This document shows, piece after piece, positions 34,881 to 43,466 of a DNA stretch of 64,000 nt (its first letter is position 1; every line of letters begins with the position of its first letter). The notes beneath the pieces were generated by a model. The model was not told the DNA's origin and made no database searches. It saw nothing but the letters and a program-made list of their open reading frames with translations. The position numbers and the translations under genes were made by a program. The stretch is from Bacillus sp. HNG (lineage in GTDB: Bacteria; Bacillota; Bacilli; Bacillales; Bacillaceae_L): NCBI RefSeq assembly GCF_003400205.1, contig NZ_QUQV01000006.1, positions 186,001 to 250,000 of the forward strand. Direction: 5' to 3'.

Positions 34881-34891
34881 TATGTAAAAAT

Positions 34892-34931
34892 GTAAAGGAA
34901 ACTTGACGTAAAGGAAACTTTACATTATTCT
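34892..34931 (+). promoter_or_regulatory. Promoter with two abutting palindromic operators (XRE autoregulation)
   Basis: Two 16-bp near-identical palindromes lie end to end: GTAAAGGAAACTTGAC (34892-34907) and GTAAAGGAAACTTTAC (34908-34923). The -35 TTGACG (34903-34908) and the -10 TATTCT (34926-34931), 17 bp apart, enclose the second one. The following gene encodes an XRE repressor, so autorepression is the natural reading. Confidence 0.75.
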
Positions 34932-34956
34932 AAAAATAGAAGAGGTGGTGAATGGG

Positions 34957-35163
34957 GTGCAAAATAAAGTTGCAGAGTTTAGAAAGAAACATGGTTACTC
35001 CCAGGATCGCTTAGCTGAAAAATTGGGTGTTTCGAGACAAACGATTATTTCGATTGAAAAGGGAAAATACAACCCTTCTCTTCCTTTGGCATTGATAATG
35101 GCAGAGGTTTTTGAGACCAACGTGGAGAACATTTTCATTTTACAGGAAGAAGATTATAAATAA
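34957..35163 (+). CDS. Small XRE-family transcriptional regulator
   Basis: 68 residues consisting of just a helix-turn-helix: KHGYSQDRLAEKLGVSRQTIISIEKGKYNPSLPLAL, with a short C-terminal tail. Start: GTG at 34957 behind GAGGTGGTGA; in-frame GTGs at 34945 and 34948 lie inside that ribosome-binding site. Co-transcribed with the membrane protein 13 bp downstream; this XRE-plus-small-membrane-protein pairing is frequent in Bacillus. The double operator upstream suggests it represses its own operon. Confidence 0.88.
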   Translation: MQNKVAEFRKKHGYSQDRLAEKLGVSRQTIISIEKGKYNPSLPLALIMAEVFETNVENIFILQEEDYK

Positions 35164-35176
35164 GGAGGCAAAAATT

Positions 35177-35554
35177 ATGGGCAATTTAAGAATTTCATAT
35201 CTTGTATTAGGAATTTTGTTTTCTGTGATGACTGGATTTGTGGTGTTTGTTGGAATTATGGCGAAATCTACACCTGCGCCAATGGCTTATATGACACTAG
35301 CAATGGCGGTGATGAGCTTTTGCTTGGCTTATTTGTATCCACAGTTTAAGCAAAAGGATGAGCGTATGAAACTCATTCGGGAAAAAGGAATGTTCGCTTC
35401 ATTCGTTGCGATGATTTTCTATCTAATTGTATTTAATATAGGCCTTCAATTCGAATTCTTCGTATTTTCCGCAGCCCAACTTATCAATATCATAACAGCC
35501 CTATTAATCTGTACCGTATTTATTTCCTTCGTCATCTATTCAAAAATCTACTAA
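35177..35554 (+). CDS. Four-helix membrane protein partnered with XRE regulator
   Basis: 125 residues with four hydrophobic segments (ISYLVLGILFSVMTGFVVFV, MTLAMAVMSFCLAYLY, GMFASFVAMIFYLIVFNIGL, AAQLINIITALLICTVFISF) and a charged loop KQKDERMKLIREK. AAGGAGG lies 8 nt before the ATG. Second gene of the XRE operon. Function unknown; a role in sensing or self-protection can only be guessed. Confidence 0.8.
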   Translation: MGNLRISYLVLGILFSVMTGFVVFVGIMAKSTPAPMAYMTLAMAVMSFCLAYLYPQFKQKDERMKLIREKGMFASFVAMIFYLIVFNIGLQFEFFVFSAAQLINIITALLICTVFISFVIYSKIY

Positions 35555-35704
35555 AACATAAATAGTAAATTACTGCACTTGTTTTGGTGCAGTTTTTTTA
35601 TACTCAAGTTACGTGCAATTCGGTAACTTTTGAAACCAAACGATAACACCACTCGTAGTATTAAGAAGGCGTTTGGAATAACGTACAAGGAAGGAGGGGT
35701 GCAA

Positions 35705-36280
35705 GTGGAACCACATGAGATTCGTAAAATGCGGATGAATCAGATTATGTTGGCCAATGGAACGATATTGATAGCAATCGTCATCTTTTACACTCTCATT
35801 AGCATTTTTACCATTAAATCTACCCATTTTTTCTTTGCAATCGGCGTTTTGATTCTCATTCAAGCTATCTATGGATTTATTAAAGGAGATTCTACGAATT
35901 CATTCATTCCTATTCTTGAAAAAGTAGCAATTTATGAAAAACAAAAAATGGGTGTAGAGTGGACAAAATCTCGAAAAGTAGGCAATGGATGGAGTCTTGT
36001 GCTGAGTGCCATCATGTTTCTCCAACTATATATGAGTCTGGATTTTGGGGATTATCGTTTTCAATTCGAACCGATTATAATGCTCATTATGACCGTGTCG
36101 ATATTAGTTTTACTTAACATAGTAATGTTATTGCATTTTAGGAAGATTGATCGTTCAACATCTGAATCGGATATGAAGGGGTATACTTTGAAATCGTACA
36201 TTGGCGCTGCTGTTGGTGGTGTTGTATTCAGTTTGGCAATGTTTATTATTATCATTTATTATGTTATTTCAAGAATTTGA
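35705..36280 (+). CDS. Hypothetical membrane protein
   Basis: 191 residues with four hydrophobic segments (about 20-40, 45-65, 98-115 and 118-140) plus a fifth at the C terminus (AAVGGVVFSLAMFIIIIYYVI). I do not recognise the family. Start: GTG at 35705, 7 nt after AAGGAGG; a longer frame from TTG at 35630 has no ribosome-binding site. Lies downstream of the XRE operon but separated by 150 bp. Confidence 0.7.
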   Translation: MEPHEIRKMRMNQIMLANGTILIAIVIFYTLISIFTIKSTHFFFAIGVLILIQAIYGFIKGDSTNSFIPILEKVAIYEKQKMGVEWTKSRKVGNGWSLVLSAIMFLQLYMSLDFGDYRFQFEPIIMLIMTVSILVLLNIVMLLHFRKIDRSTSESDMKGYTLKSYIGAAVGGVVFSLAMFIIIIYYVISRI

Positions 36281-36317
36281 TAGATCATTAATAGGATAAA
36301 AGAATGGGGTGACAAGG

Positions 36318-37583
36318 ATGGATGAAAGAACTCAGGAATTAATTGATTTAACAAAGAACAAATTTGGCCTGTGGGATTATTCCCTAGAAAGATATAGTTA
36401 TAATCGTAGTGTAAATAGCTTCAATGAGACTGTTTACACATTATCAATGGAATGGTTTCCCAACCTTGTTCTGGAACCGGTTGATGAAGATGAGAATCCA
36501 GATGGTACAGCAGTAATTGAAATTAATATTCACAGCCGGAAATTTCAGAGTGCTATTTTCGTAATGGGTCAGACATTCGCAAAGAATGGGGTAACCTTTG
36601 CTAGTAAAAATGACATCATCAAATGGATTGAACAAGAAACAGGATTAAGATATGAACAGCAATTTCAGCTTCGAAAGGAAGAAGAGGGGGAGTTGCACTT
36701 TAGTGAATGCATTGACGGTGTTGATGTTTCTCCTTCAGGAATGATTGAGGTCAACTATAATCAAGAGGGTAAACTTACGTTGTTTTCAGTTCATGGTCAT
36801 TTTCCATCTGAAGAAAGGGTTAAGTTAGAACGCTATACATTATCCTTCGAAAAAATTGAGGACATAGCAAAGGAGCAATTGAAGTTACTTGAATTTCCAT
36901 TTTTTGACCAACAACGATTAGTGGCGGCATATGCTGTGGAAGAAATCTATGTTCGAAATGATCAAACTTCCACCATCCCTTTTGAGCCAATTGTGGATGT
37001 GAAGGGATATTTGAAAATAGATAAACCTTTGACTTGGGATAAGCCTCTTAAGACTACGTTTGAACGAAAAGAAATGAAGTGGCATGAGGAGGTTACGGCT
37101 GAGCAGGCCTTTTCAAATGAGCCTTCTCCAGATTCCCTGCCAATTACGGAGGCTGAGCAAGAAAAATGTGTTAGGGTGGTTCGAGATTTCCTTCGTCAGG
37201 AATATCCAAATGATTCAGGAATCTGGATTATAAAAACTCTGCATCGTGAAAATGGCTATATTCATGCCATACTAAGAGCAACCGAGCAGGATAGTCGCGT
37301 ATTTCAAAGGAAAGTGAATATAATGATTGATTCCAAGAGCCTTCAAGCTGTCAATTATATGGACAACCAGATGATGTTAAAGATGTTCGATGAATTTGAA
37401 ATACCTGAGAAAGTGGTAATTAGTAAGGAAGAAGCCTTTGAAAAACTAAAAGGAAAGTACGAGCTTACGCCTTGTTATGTTTATGATTTTGACCAAAAGC
37501 AGTATGTACTTTGCGGAAAAATAGATTGCCAGTTTGGAGTAAACGCAGCAACAGGCGATGTTGTTGGATTGGAAGAATTGTAA
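36318..37583 (+). CDS. YcdB/YcdC-like (DUF4901) soluble protein
   Basis: 421 residues, soluble, no signal peptide. Two related halves of PepSY-like segments are suggested by alternating strands (GMIEVNYNQEGKLTLFSVHG; KVNIMIDSKSLQAVNYMDN) and repeated EEAFEKLKGKYEL-type helices, as in the YcdB/YcdC repeated domain. The assignment is tentative. ATG at 36318 follows GGGGTGA. It is convergent with the DUF4085-like gene. Confidence 0.6.
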   Translation: MDERTQELIDLTKNKFGLWDYSLERYSYNRSVNSFNETVYTLSMEWFPNLVLEPVDEDENPDGTAVIEINIHSRKFQSAIFVMGQTFAKNGVTFASKNDIIKWIEQETGLRYEQQFQLRKEEEGELHFSECIDGVDVSPSGMIEVNYNQEGKLTLFSVHGHFPSEERVKLERYTLSFEKIEDIAKEQLKLLEFPFFDQQRLVAAYAVEEIYVRNDQTSTIPFEPIVDVKGYLKIDKPLTWDKPLKTTFERKEMKWHEEVTAEQAFSNEPSPDSLPITEAEQEKCVRVVRDFLRQEYPNDSGIWIIKTLHRENGYIHAILRATEQDSRVFQRKVNIMIDSKSLQAVNYMDNQMMLKMFDEFEIPEKVVISKEEAFEKLKGKYELTPCYVYDFDQKQYVLCGKIDCQFGVNAATGDVVGLEEL

Positions 37584-37642
37584 AATTGCGGGGTGGTCTA
37601 TGTCCCAGAATCATGAATCTGGGACGGGACCTCCCCTCCGAA

Positions 37643-38839
37643 CTAATCAATCAATGAACGATATTTTTCAATCACATCTTTTGTTAAGATTCCTTCGTTA
37701 TAAAAATGATTTGCATAAACACTTGCTATCATTTCATTTTCTTCGGTAATTGTCATTTTAGTCAAAACACGATTAATTATTTCCGCCAATTCAAGTGGGT
37801 TAGCATACATCGTATTCCATGCTCGTACTTGCATCTCCAAATTATCGCATAATGCTGCTCCTTCGATTTCATCCATTGGTAATGGTTCATCCAAATGTGC
37901 ATATGGGTCCTCATATACATCCGTATAAATAAACTGAATGGGATTGACCTCTTCTAAATCGTACGTATAGGACTTATTCCCGACTGTCACAATCACGTCA
38001 TTTTGTGTAACCTCAAGTTTGCCGTTTTCTAATGTGATAGGTTCTGTGATGGATTGGAAGGCGCATGTCACATGTGGAGTATGCAGCCAATAGCGATCAT
38101 CCTGATTTAATTGTGCCATATAATCCACAAAAAGTGTTTCTTCTAGTTTTTCTTCATGATGTAATAAAGTATATAGACCCGGACGATAATAATAGCGTGC
38201 TTCCAAATTCCTCATGAAAATCGTCCATTCGCTATCTGGACCTTCGAACAACACACGAAAGGCAAATCCATCATTTGTTTTCTGTAACTCGTAATAGATA
38301 ATCCAATGCCCAACCTCTAAAGGTACTTCAAATTCTTCAGCCATCACATTTTCAAACGTAAACTGAATAAGTGCTTTTGATGAAAAACCACCATCTGTAT
38401 TGATGTACAGGTGAAGTGTATCGCCTTCTTGTTCGATGCGCTCAATGGTTGAATCGTGTAAACTTTCCTCAAAGACATCCTGGACTTCCTTTGATAAAAA
38501 TGTAACAGCATTTGCTGTTTGCTCATGGGCAGCATCCAAAATATGTTCAAATTCTTTGTCCGCTTCACGCATCCATTGTAGGTAATCCTCGCGAACAGAT
38601 TTCGGCAATGTTGGGTGATTTAAAGTCCCATTCTTTACATATGGAAGGAAGCGGTCTGGCAAAGTCTGTAGGAGTACCCCTTTAACTTCCTCAAGTTCTT
38701 CTTTTAGACGAGAGATAAGATCTTCTCCTTCTTCTTTGGCTTGTCTTAATGAAAATTCCCAGTCTTCGTCAGATTCGTGAATCGGTAGAGTATTACATCT
38801 TGAAAACTTCTCTTTCGCTTGTTTGGTTAGATTCCACAT
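37643..38839 (-). CDS. DUF4085-like protein
   Basis: 398 residues, cytoplasmic, acidic. An N-terminal coiled-coil-prone region (ISRLKEELEEVKGVLLQTLP) leads into a mixed domain with WIIYYELQ and RNLEARYYYRPGLYTLLHH, then a helical C terminus. It resembles the DUF4085 family of Bacillus proteins of unknown function; the resemblance is from memory. Transcribed alone, divergent from hrtB with about 200 bp between starts that contain the heme-response element. Confidence 0.65.
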   Translation of the reverse strand: MWNLTKQAKEKFSRCNTLPIHESDEDWEFSLRQAKEEGEDLISRLKEELEEVKGVLLQTLPDRFLPYVKNGTLNHPTLPKSVREDYLQWMREADKEFEHILDAAHEQTANAVTFLSKEVQDVFEESLHDSTIERIEQEGDTLHLYINTDGGFSSKALIQFTFENVMAEEFEVPLEVGHWIIYYELQKTNDGFAFRVLFEGPDSEWTIFMRNLEARYYYRPGLYTLLHHEEKLEETLFVDYMAQLNQDDRYWLHTPHVTCAFQSITEPITLENGKLEVTQNDVIVTVGNKSYTYDLEEVNPIQFIYTDVYEDPYAHLDEPLPMDEIEGAALCDNLEMQVRAWNTMYANPLELAEIINRVLTKMTITEENEMIASVYANHFYNEGILTKDVIEKYRSLID

Positions 38840-38906
38840 AGCCTCACCCCAATGTATTTTATGGGATTAGTATACAGGATTTAACCATTCGGAGATACGA
38901 CGGAAT

Positions 38907-38937
38907 TGTAATCGCCTGTTCATCTTCTATTCACATA
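38907..38937 (+). promoter_or_regulatory. HssR-type direct repeat upstream of hrtB (box 1)
   Basis: GTTCATCTT (38918-38926), 2 bp, ATTCACATA (38929-38937): a 9+2+9 direct repeat matching the Staphylococcus HssR site (GTTCATATT repeated with 2 bp between). A further conserved TGTAATC (38907-38913) precedes it. A TATAAA lies 5 bp after the repeat (38943-38948) as a probable -10. See the matching element at 42907-42937. Confidence 0.8.
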
Positions 38938-38989
38938 CCCAATATAAACTTAGGATATCAAGAGAGGACGGAGGGTACGTTCATTGCAT

Positions 38990-39019
38990 CTGGGACGATG
39001 AACCTGTCCCTTTGTCCCA
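38990..39019. repeat. Dispersed GGGACGA-GAACCTGTCCC repeat, copy 2
   Basis: CTGGGACGATGAACCTGTCC then CTTTGTCCC, in the hrtB leader just before the ribosome-binding site. Nearly identical to 32011-32040. Confidence 0.7.
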
Positions 39020-39040
39020 ATTATGATAGGAGGAATGAAG

Positions 39041-40075
39041 ATGAAGATGGCATTGAAGGAAATGAAGAAGAATAGAGTGCGGTTTTTAATTTTAGGTTCA
39101 ATTGTGTTTCTTGTGAGTTTCCTAACTTTTATCATTTCTGGCTTAGCGAACGGATTGTCGCAGGATAATGCTGCCTTAATTAAAAACCTGCCGGACGGTC
39201 AATTTTACATGGCGAATGATGCAGACCAAACGTATAATCTATCAAAAATTGATCTCAACACTCAAAGTGAAATTTTAGACAAACATCAAGAGGCGGTTAC
39301 TTTTTCAATTCAAATGGGGTTTCTAAATGAGCAAAATGGAAAGCAACGAAGTGTAGCATTTGTTACATCAACTGATTCCCCATTGTTTGAAACAGTGAAC
39401 CCCGGAGAAATTATCCTTGATCAATCACTGAAGGATGCTGGAATAAAGACGGGTGACATCTTAACAAACAATCAACATAACGGTGAGTTCACTGTAAAAG
39501 GATTTGTTGAACAAAGTAAATACAGTCATGCACCTGCTGCGTATATCAACCCCGAGGATTTTAAAGAAATCTATCGTATCGAAGAAATGCAATTGGTTTT
39601 TATACCGGGTTCCAATACAACGCAACACTATAGTAATCTACAGGCCTTTTCTAAAAAGGAATTCCTAAATACAATTTCAAGCTATAAAGCAGAGCAAATG
39701 TCCTTGAATATGATTATTTGGTTTTTAGTAGTCATCAGTGGTATGTTGTTTGCGATCTTTTTCTACTTGATGAACATTCAAAAAATGGGCCTGTACGGAA
39801 TTCTAAAGGCGATTGGTGTAAAAACAAGTTCGTTATTTAAAATGATGTGGACTCAAATGGCTGTCATCACATTCATTGCCTTAATACTATCAGTGATGCT
39901 CAGTCAAACCTTTAATCTCCTTGCACCAACTAGCATGCCGTTTCATTTACCAACAGCAACAACTGTCCAATTGTCGTTCATTTTTATACTCATTGGCTTT
40001 GCTGGGGCAACACTTTCAGGAGTCCAAATCAAAAAAGTTGAACCATTACAAGCAATCCAACAAGGAGAGATGTAG
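39041..40075 (+). CDS. hrtB: Heme efflux ABC permease HrtB
   Basis: 344 residues (Staphylococcus HrtB has about 351). FtsX/MacB-like topology: one N-terminal helix (VRFLILGSIVFLVSFLTFIISGL), a large extracytoplasmic domain (about 45-220), then three helices. Segments shared with HrtB include SYKAEQMSLNMI and YGILKAIGVKTSSL and the C-terminal KVEPLQAI. With HrtA it exports toxic heme or heme-damaged products from the membrane. ATG at 39041 is 7 nt after AGGAGG; ATGs at 39023 and 39035 do not fit the ribosome-binding site. The promoter carries an HssR-type repeat and the next genes are hrtA, hssR and hssS. Confidence 0.88.
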   Translation: MKMALKEMKKNRVRFLILGSIVFLVSFLTFIISGLANGLSQDNAALIKNLPDGQFYMANDADQTYNLSKIDLNTQSEILDKHQEAVTFSIQMGFLNEQNGKQRSVAFVTSTDSPLFETVNPGEIILDQSLKDAGIKTGDILTNNQHNGEFTVKGFVEQSKYSHAPAAYINPEDFKEIYRIEEMQLVFIPGSNTTQHYSNLQAFSKKEFLNTISSYKAEQMSLNMIIWFLVVISGMLFAIFFYLMNIQKMGLYGILKAIGVKTSSLFKMMWTQMAVITFIALILSVMLSQTFNLLAPTSMPFHLPTATTVQLSFIFILIGFAGATLSGVQIKKVEPLQAIQQGEM

Positions 40076-40076
40076 G

Positions 40077-40763
40077 GTGACCATATTTACAATTGATGAT
40101 GTCCGAAAAACGTTTACAAATGGTGAGGTCACGGAAGAAATTCTAAAAGGGGTTAACCTAACCCTTAATGAAGGGGAAGTTACCGCATTAGTTGGGGCAT
40201 CGGGATCTGGGAAAAGTACACTGTTAACAATTGCAGCGGGACTCCAACCTGCCTCAAATGGACAGGTCGTATTTGATGGTAAAAATATTGCAAATTTACG
40301 CGCGGAGGAAGTCCGAAAAATTCGGGCAACAAAATTTGGCTTTGTCTTTCAATTCGCCCATTTGGTGCCTTTTCTTACAGTGGAGGAACAACTAGCACTG
40401 ATGCTCGAAGTATCTGAAACGGGATTACCGAAACATGAGCAAAAAAAGGAAATAGATGCCATACTAAAAGTAGTGGAAATGGACCACCGTAGGAAGGCCT
40501 ATCCTTCTTCATTATCGGGTGGGGAAAAGCAACGGGTAGCGATTGCACGCGCTATTATTCATAAACCAAAGATTCTTTTTGCAGATGAGCCAACCGCAAG
40601 TCTAGATTCCAAACGGTCGAAGGATGTAATGAGGCTCATCCGAAGCATTACGAAAACCTTGAACATCACAACCTTAATGGTGACGCATGATGAGGAAATG
40701 CTATCATTTGCTGATCGAATTATCAAAATGAGCGATGGACAGATCATTCAAAATGCGATTTAA
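40077..40763 (+). CDS. hrtA: Heme efflux ABC ATPase HrtA
   Basis: 228 residues, MacB/LolD-type ATPase. Walker A GASGSGKST (about 39-47), Q loop FQFAHLVPFLT, signature LSGGEKQRVAIARA (about 138-151), Walker B ILFADEPTASLD and the switch His in MVTHDEEM. Start: GTG at 40077, 9 nt after AAGGAG and one base after the hrtB stop; the ATG-initiated longer frame lies inside hrtB and is rejected. Forms the HrtBA exporter. Confidence 0.9.
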   Translation: MTIFTIDDVRKTFTNGEVTEEILKGVNLTLNEGEVTALVGASGSGKSTLLTIAAGLQPASNGQVVFDGKNIANLRAEEVRKIRATKFGFVFQFAHLVPFLTVEEQLALMLEVSETGLPKHEQKKEIDAILKVVEMDHRRKAYPSSLSGGEKQRVAIARAIIHKPKILFADEPTASLDSKRSKDVMRLIRSITKTLNITTLMVTHDEEMLSFADRIIKMSDGQIIQNAI

Positions 40764-40778
40764 TTTGTTCGGGGACAA

Positions 40779-40822
40779 GGGGACAGGTTCATTGGCCCAG
40801 CTGGGACGAAGTACCTGTCCCT
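40779..40822. repeat. Palindromic GGGACAGGT...ACCTGTCCC repeat, copy 3
   Basis: GGGGACAGGT (40779-40788) pairs with ACCTGTCCCT (40813-40822), with an inner CCCAGCTGGG dyad. It fills the hrtA-hssR gap and shares GGGACGA and ACCTGTCCCT with the copies at 32011 and 38990. It could form a stem-loop in the operon mRNA. Confidence 0.7.
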
Positions 40823-40846
40823 GCGTCACGTATAGGGGGAATAATT

Positions 40847-41527
40847 ATGGCGACGATTTTACTAGTAGATGATGATCCGAATATTTTACAGCTTGTTCGA
40901 ATTCATTTAGCGGAACAAGGCTACCGCGTTCTCGAGGCGAAAGATGGAATGGCAGGCTTGGATATTTTAAAAAAGGAACCATGTGATTTAGCGGTTGTCG
41001 ATGTGATGATGCCCTACATGGATGGCTACGCACTGACGAAGGAGATTCGTGAGCAATATGATATTCCGATTATCCTTTTAACGGCGAAGAGTCAAATCGA
41101 AGATAAGGAACAGGGGTTTCAAGCGGGAACGGACGATTACCTTGTGAAGCCGTTTGAGCCGAAAGAATTGAGCTTTCGAATTAAGGCTCTGCTAAGACGA
41201 TACGATTCTCAAAGTGATGAGGAGATTCTTCGTTTTGGAGAGACCACTATCAATAAAAAAAGTTATGAAGTCCAAATTGGCAGTAGGACTTTCCTTTTAC
41301 CATTAAAAGAATTTGAGCTTCTCTCTTATCTCGCTTCCAATCCAAGACAGGTATTTTCGAGAGACTACTTAATCGAGCAAATTTGGGGGCTCGATTTCCA
41401 AGGGGACGAGCGAACCGTTGATGTTCATATCAAAAGACTGAGGGAACGTTTTTCAAAAGTAACGGATGACTTCCAAATTAAAACAGTGCGTGGGGTTGGT
41501 TATATGGTAGAGGTTCACCAATTATGA
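40847..41527 (+). CDS. hssR: Heme response regulator HssR
   Basis: 226 residues (HssR 224). Receiver domain: LVDDDPNILQL, phospho-Asp in LAVVDVMMPYMDGYAL (about 52), Lys in LVKPFEPKEL; winged-helix effector ending DERTVDVHIKRLRERF and KTVRGVGYMVE. The DERTVDVHIKRLR segment and overall order match HssR. It overlaps the kinase gene by 4 bp (ATGA). Its predicted targets are the two direct-repeat boxes at 38907-38937 and 42907-42937. Confidence 0.88.
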   Translation: MATILLVDDDPNILQLVRIHLAEQGYRVLEAKDGMAGLDILKKEPCDLAVVDVMMPYMDGYALTKEIREQYDIPIILLTAKSQIEDKEQGFQAGTDDYLVKPFEPKELSFRIKALLRRYDSQSDEEILRFGETTINKKSYEVQIGSRTFLLPLKEFELLSYLASNPRQVFSRDYLIEQIWGLDFQGDERTVDVHIKRLRERFSKVTDDFQIKTVRGVGYMVEVHQL

Positions 41528-42903
41528 AAACACTCTATGTAAAATTCATTGTCATCACGATTGGCATGATGTTCATAAGCTTTATCTTAGCTTTCATCGT
41601 TTCGAATAGTTATTATCAACAAAAGCTGAAGCCAATTAATGATCAAAAAAATACTCAAGTTGCACTCGATATTGCTAGTTTTACCGAAGCTCATCCTGAG
41701 ATTGCACTAAAGGAGTATTTGGAGAGCCTTGCTGCCACAGGTTATCAATTTTATCTGATTGACGAAGCTGGAAACAAAACGTTTTATGGGGAGCCATTTC
41801 GGGATCAAACTCTTGCTTCCACTATAGAACAAAAGGTTCTAAATGGGGAGGTTTTCCATGGCATTCTTCAGTTCCCACAGGAAACCTTTGTGACCGGTTT
41901 TTTTGCGAATGAATTAAAAAATACAATTGGTGTTCCGTTGAACCACAATGGGAGCCGTTTTGCTCTTTTTATGAGGCCTGATATTAAGTTTCTTTTTAAC
42001 GAAATGCATGTGTTATTTGGCTGGATTGTTGGATTAACGATTTTACTTAGTGTTGTGATGGTTTTGATCAATACAAGATATTTGGTAAAGCCGATTTCTG
42101 ATTTAACAAAGGCTACGAAATCCTTGGAATCCGGTGATTTTAATGTAAAGGTGGATACAAATCGTCATGATGAACTAGGCTTGCTCTCGAAAAGCTTTTT
42201 GCAAATGGCTCGGAAATTAGAGCAGACGGATGAAATCAGGAAGGAATTCATCTCCAATATTTCACACGATATTCAATCACCCCTTTCCAATATAAAAGGA
42301 TACACAAGCTTGATTGAGAAGGAATCCATTACAACGGAAGAAAAAAACCAATATGTTTCGATTATCAATGGTGAGATTGAGAGGCTTTCAAGCTTAACGA
42401 AACAACTGTTACTGCTCGCCTCACTTGATCGAAATGAGGATATTGTGAAGAAAAAATCATTTAATCTTGGGCAGCAAATCAAGGAGTTAATCCGAAATTA
42501 TCAATGGTTGATTGGCGAAAAAGGGATTATGCTGAGCTATACATTACCGGATATTGAGATGGTCGGTGACCCGTCATTACTAGATACGGTGTGGGATAAT
42601 CTATTATCCAATACCATTAAATACAATAAGCCCGATGGCACTATTGAAATTTCAGCTGAGGAAAAAGGAGAATCTCTATTAATCAGATTTGAGGATTCAG
42701 GAATCGGGATGAACGATTCAGAGGTGGAGAGAGCCTTTGATCGCTTTTATCGCGCGGATCAATCACGTACGCGTTCGATTGAAGGCACAGGACTGGGTTT
42801 ATCGATTGTTAAAATGATTGTTGACCTGCATGGTGGCAGTATTTCCATTTCTAGTAAAGAAGGTATAGGTACGACCTTTATCGTAGAATTGCCGGTCAAG
42901 TAG
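41524..42903 (+). CDS. hssS: Heme sensor histidine kinase HssS
   Basis: 459 residues (HssS 457). Two membrane helices (about 7-29 and 160-182) enclose an extracytoplasmic sensor of about 130 residues that shares unusual segments with staphylococcal HssS: KTFYGEPFRDQTL, FVTGFF and ALFMRPDI. HAMP follows, then the phospho-His in NISHDIQSPLSNIKGYTSL, N box DNLLSNTIKYNKP, and G boxes FEDSGIGMND and GTGLGLSIVKMIV. It senses heme exposure and phosphorylates HssR. Confidence 0.9.
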   Translation: MKTLYVKFIVITIGMMFISFILAFIVSNSYYQQKLKPINDQKNTQVALDIASFTEAHPEIALKEYLESLAATGYQFYLIDEAGNKTFYGEPFRDQTLASTIEQKVLNGEVFHGILQFPQETFVTGFFANELKNTIGVPLNHNGSRFALFMRPDIKFLFNEMHVLFGWIVGLTILLSVVMVLINTRYLVKPISDLTKATKSLESGDFNVKVDTNRHDELGLLSKSFLQMARKLEQTDEIRKEFISNISHDIQSPLSNIKGYTSLIEKESITTEEKNQYVSIINGEIERLSSLTKQLLLLASLDRNEDIVKKKSFNLGQQIKELIRNYQWLIGEKGIMLSYTLPDIEMVGDPSLLDTVWDNLLSNTIKYNKPDGTIEISAEEKGESLLIRFEDSGIGMNDSEVERAFDRFYRADQSRTRSIEGTGLGLSIVKMIVDLHGGSISISSKEGIGTTFIVELPVK

Positions 42904-42906
42904 AAA

Positions 42907-42937
42907 TGTAATCTCCTATTCATCGTCCGTTCATATT
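42907..42937 (+). promoter_or_regulatory. Second HssR-type direct repeat (box 2), upstream of the oxidase-like gene
   Basis: ATTCATCGT (42918-42926), 2 bp, GTTCATATT (42929-42937), preceded by TGTAATC (42907-42913) at the same distance as in box 1. The two 31-bp elements agree at 24 positions, and the second half-site is identical to the published HssR half-site. It lies just after the hssS stop and about 45 bp before the next start codon. Confidence 0.75.
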
Positions 42938-42983
42938 CATTTAGTAAAGTTTTAAAAAATGAGATTAACGGAGGGAATGGAGA

Positions 42984-43367
42984 ATGAATAACAATAGTTT
43001 AGTATTAGTAAGATTCGCAAGTATATTTGGTCTGATTGGCGCAATACTCGGAGCACATATGGCGGGGGCTGGTTCATATGCGTTTCGTCCCGTGCATGCA
43101 CATATTTTAGTCGTAGGTTGGTTGAGCTTGTTTGCTTGGGCTGTTTTCTACAAAGTATTCCAGGTCGAGCAATCGATTTTAACAAAAATTCACGTCTGGA
43201 CTGCCATCATTGGTTCAACTGGATTAACAGTAGGTATGTGGTTATACATGGTAAAACCATTTCCTCTACCAGAAGGTGTAACCCTCATTGTTTACATTGG
43301 TGGTGGCGTTGCCCTTCTCGTAAGCTTTATTGCGTTCTTCTTAATTACTTTATTCACAAAAAAGTAG
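42984..43367 (+). CDS. Small cytochrome-oxidase-subunit-I-like membrane protein, predicted heme-responsive
   Basis: 127 residues with four hydrophobic helices. The second contains RPVHAHILVVGWLSLFAWAV (His 38 and His 40), resembling the heme-ligand helix of cytochrome oxidase subunit I and NorB-like proteins; His 25 and His 70 lie near other helix ends. Similar 130-residue proteins are known in Bacillus without a defined role. GGAGGG lies 7 nt before the ATG. It is immediately downstream of hssS and has its own HssR-type box, so it is predicted to be induced by heme together with hrtBA. It may bind heme in the membrane. Function unproven. Confidence 0.8.
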   Translation: MNNNSLVLVRFASIFGLIGAILGAHMAGAGSYAFRPVHAHILVVGWLSLFAWAVFYKVFQVEQSILTKIHVWTAIIGSTGLTVGMWLYMVKPFPLPEGVTLIVYIGGGVALLVSFIAFFLITLFTKK

Positions 43368-43466
43368 AGAGGAAAGTGGGACGAGCATCCATACCAACTA
43401 AAAAATAGGTTACCTTCACGATTGTATATGCATAGGATATTTTATCAATCTGTAGGGGGATAAAAA

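Noticed and set aside
39921-40076. N-terminal extension of HrtA from an upstream ATG
   Set aside because: It overlaps hrtB for 150 bp; the GTG at 40077 has an AAGGAG at 9 nt and gives the standard ATPase start.
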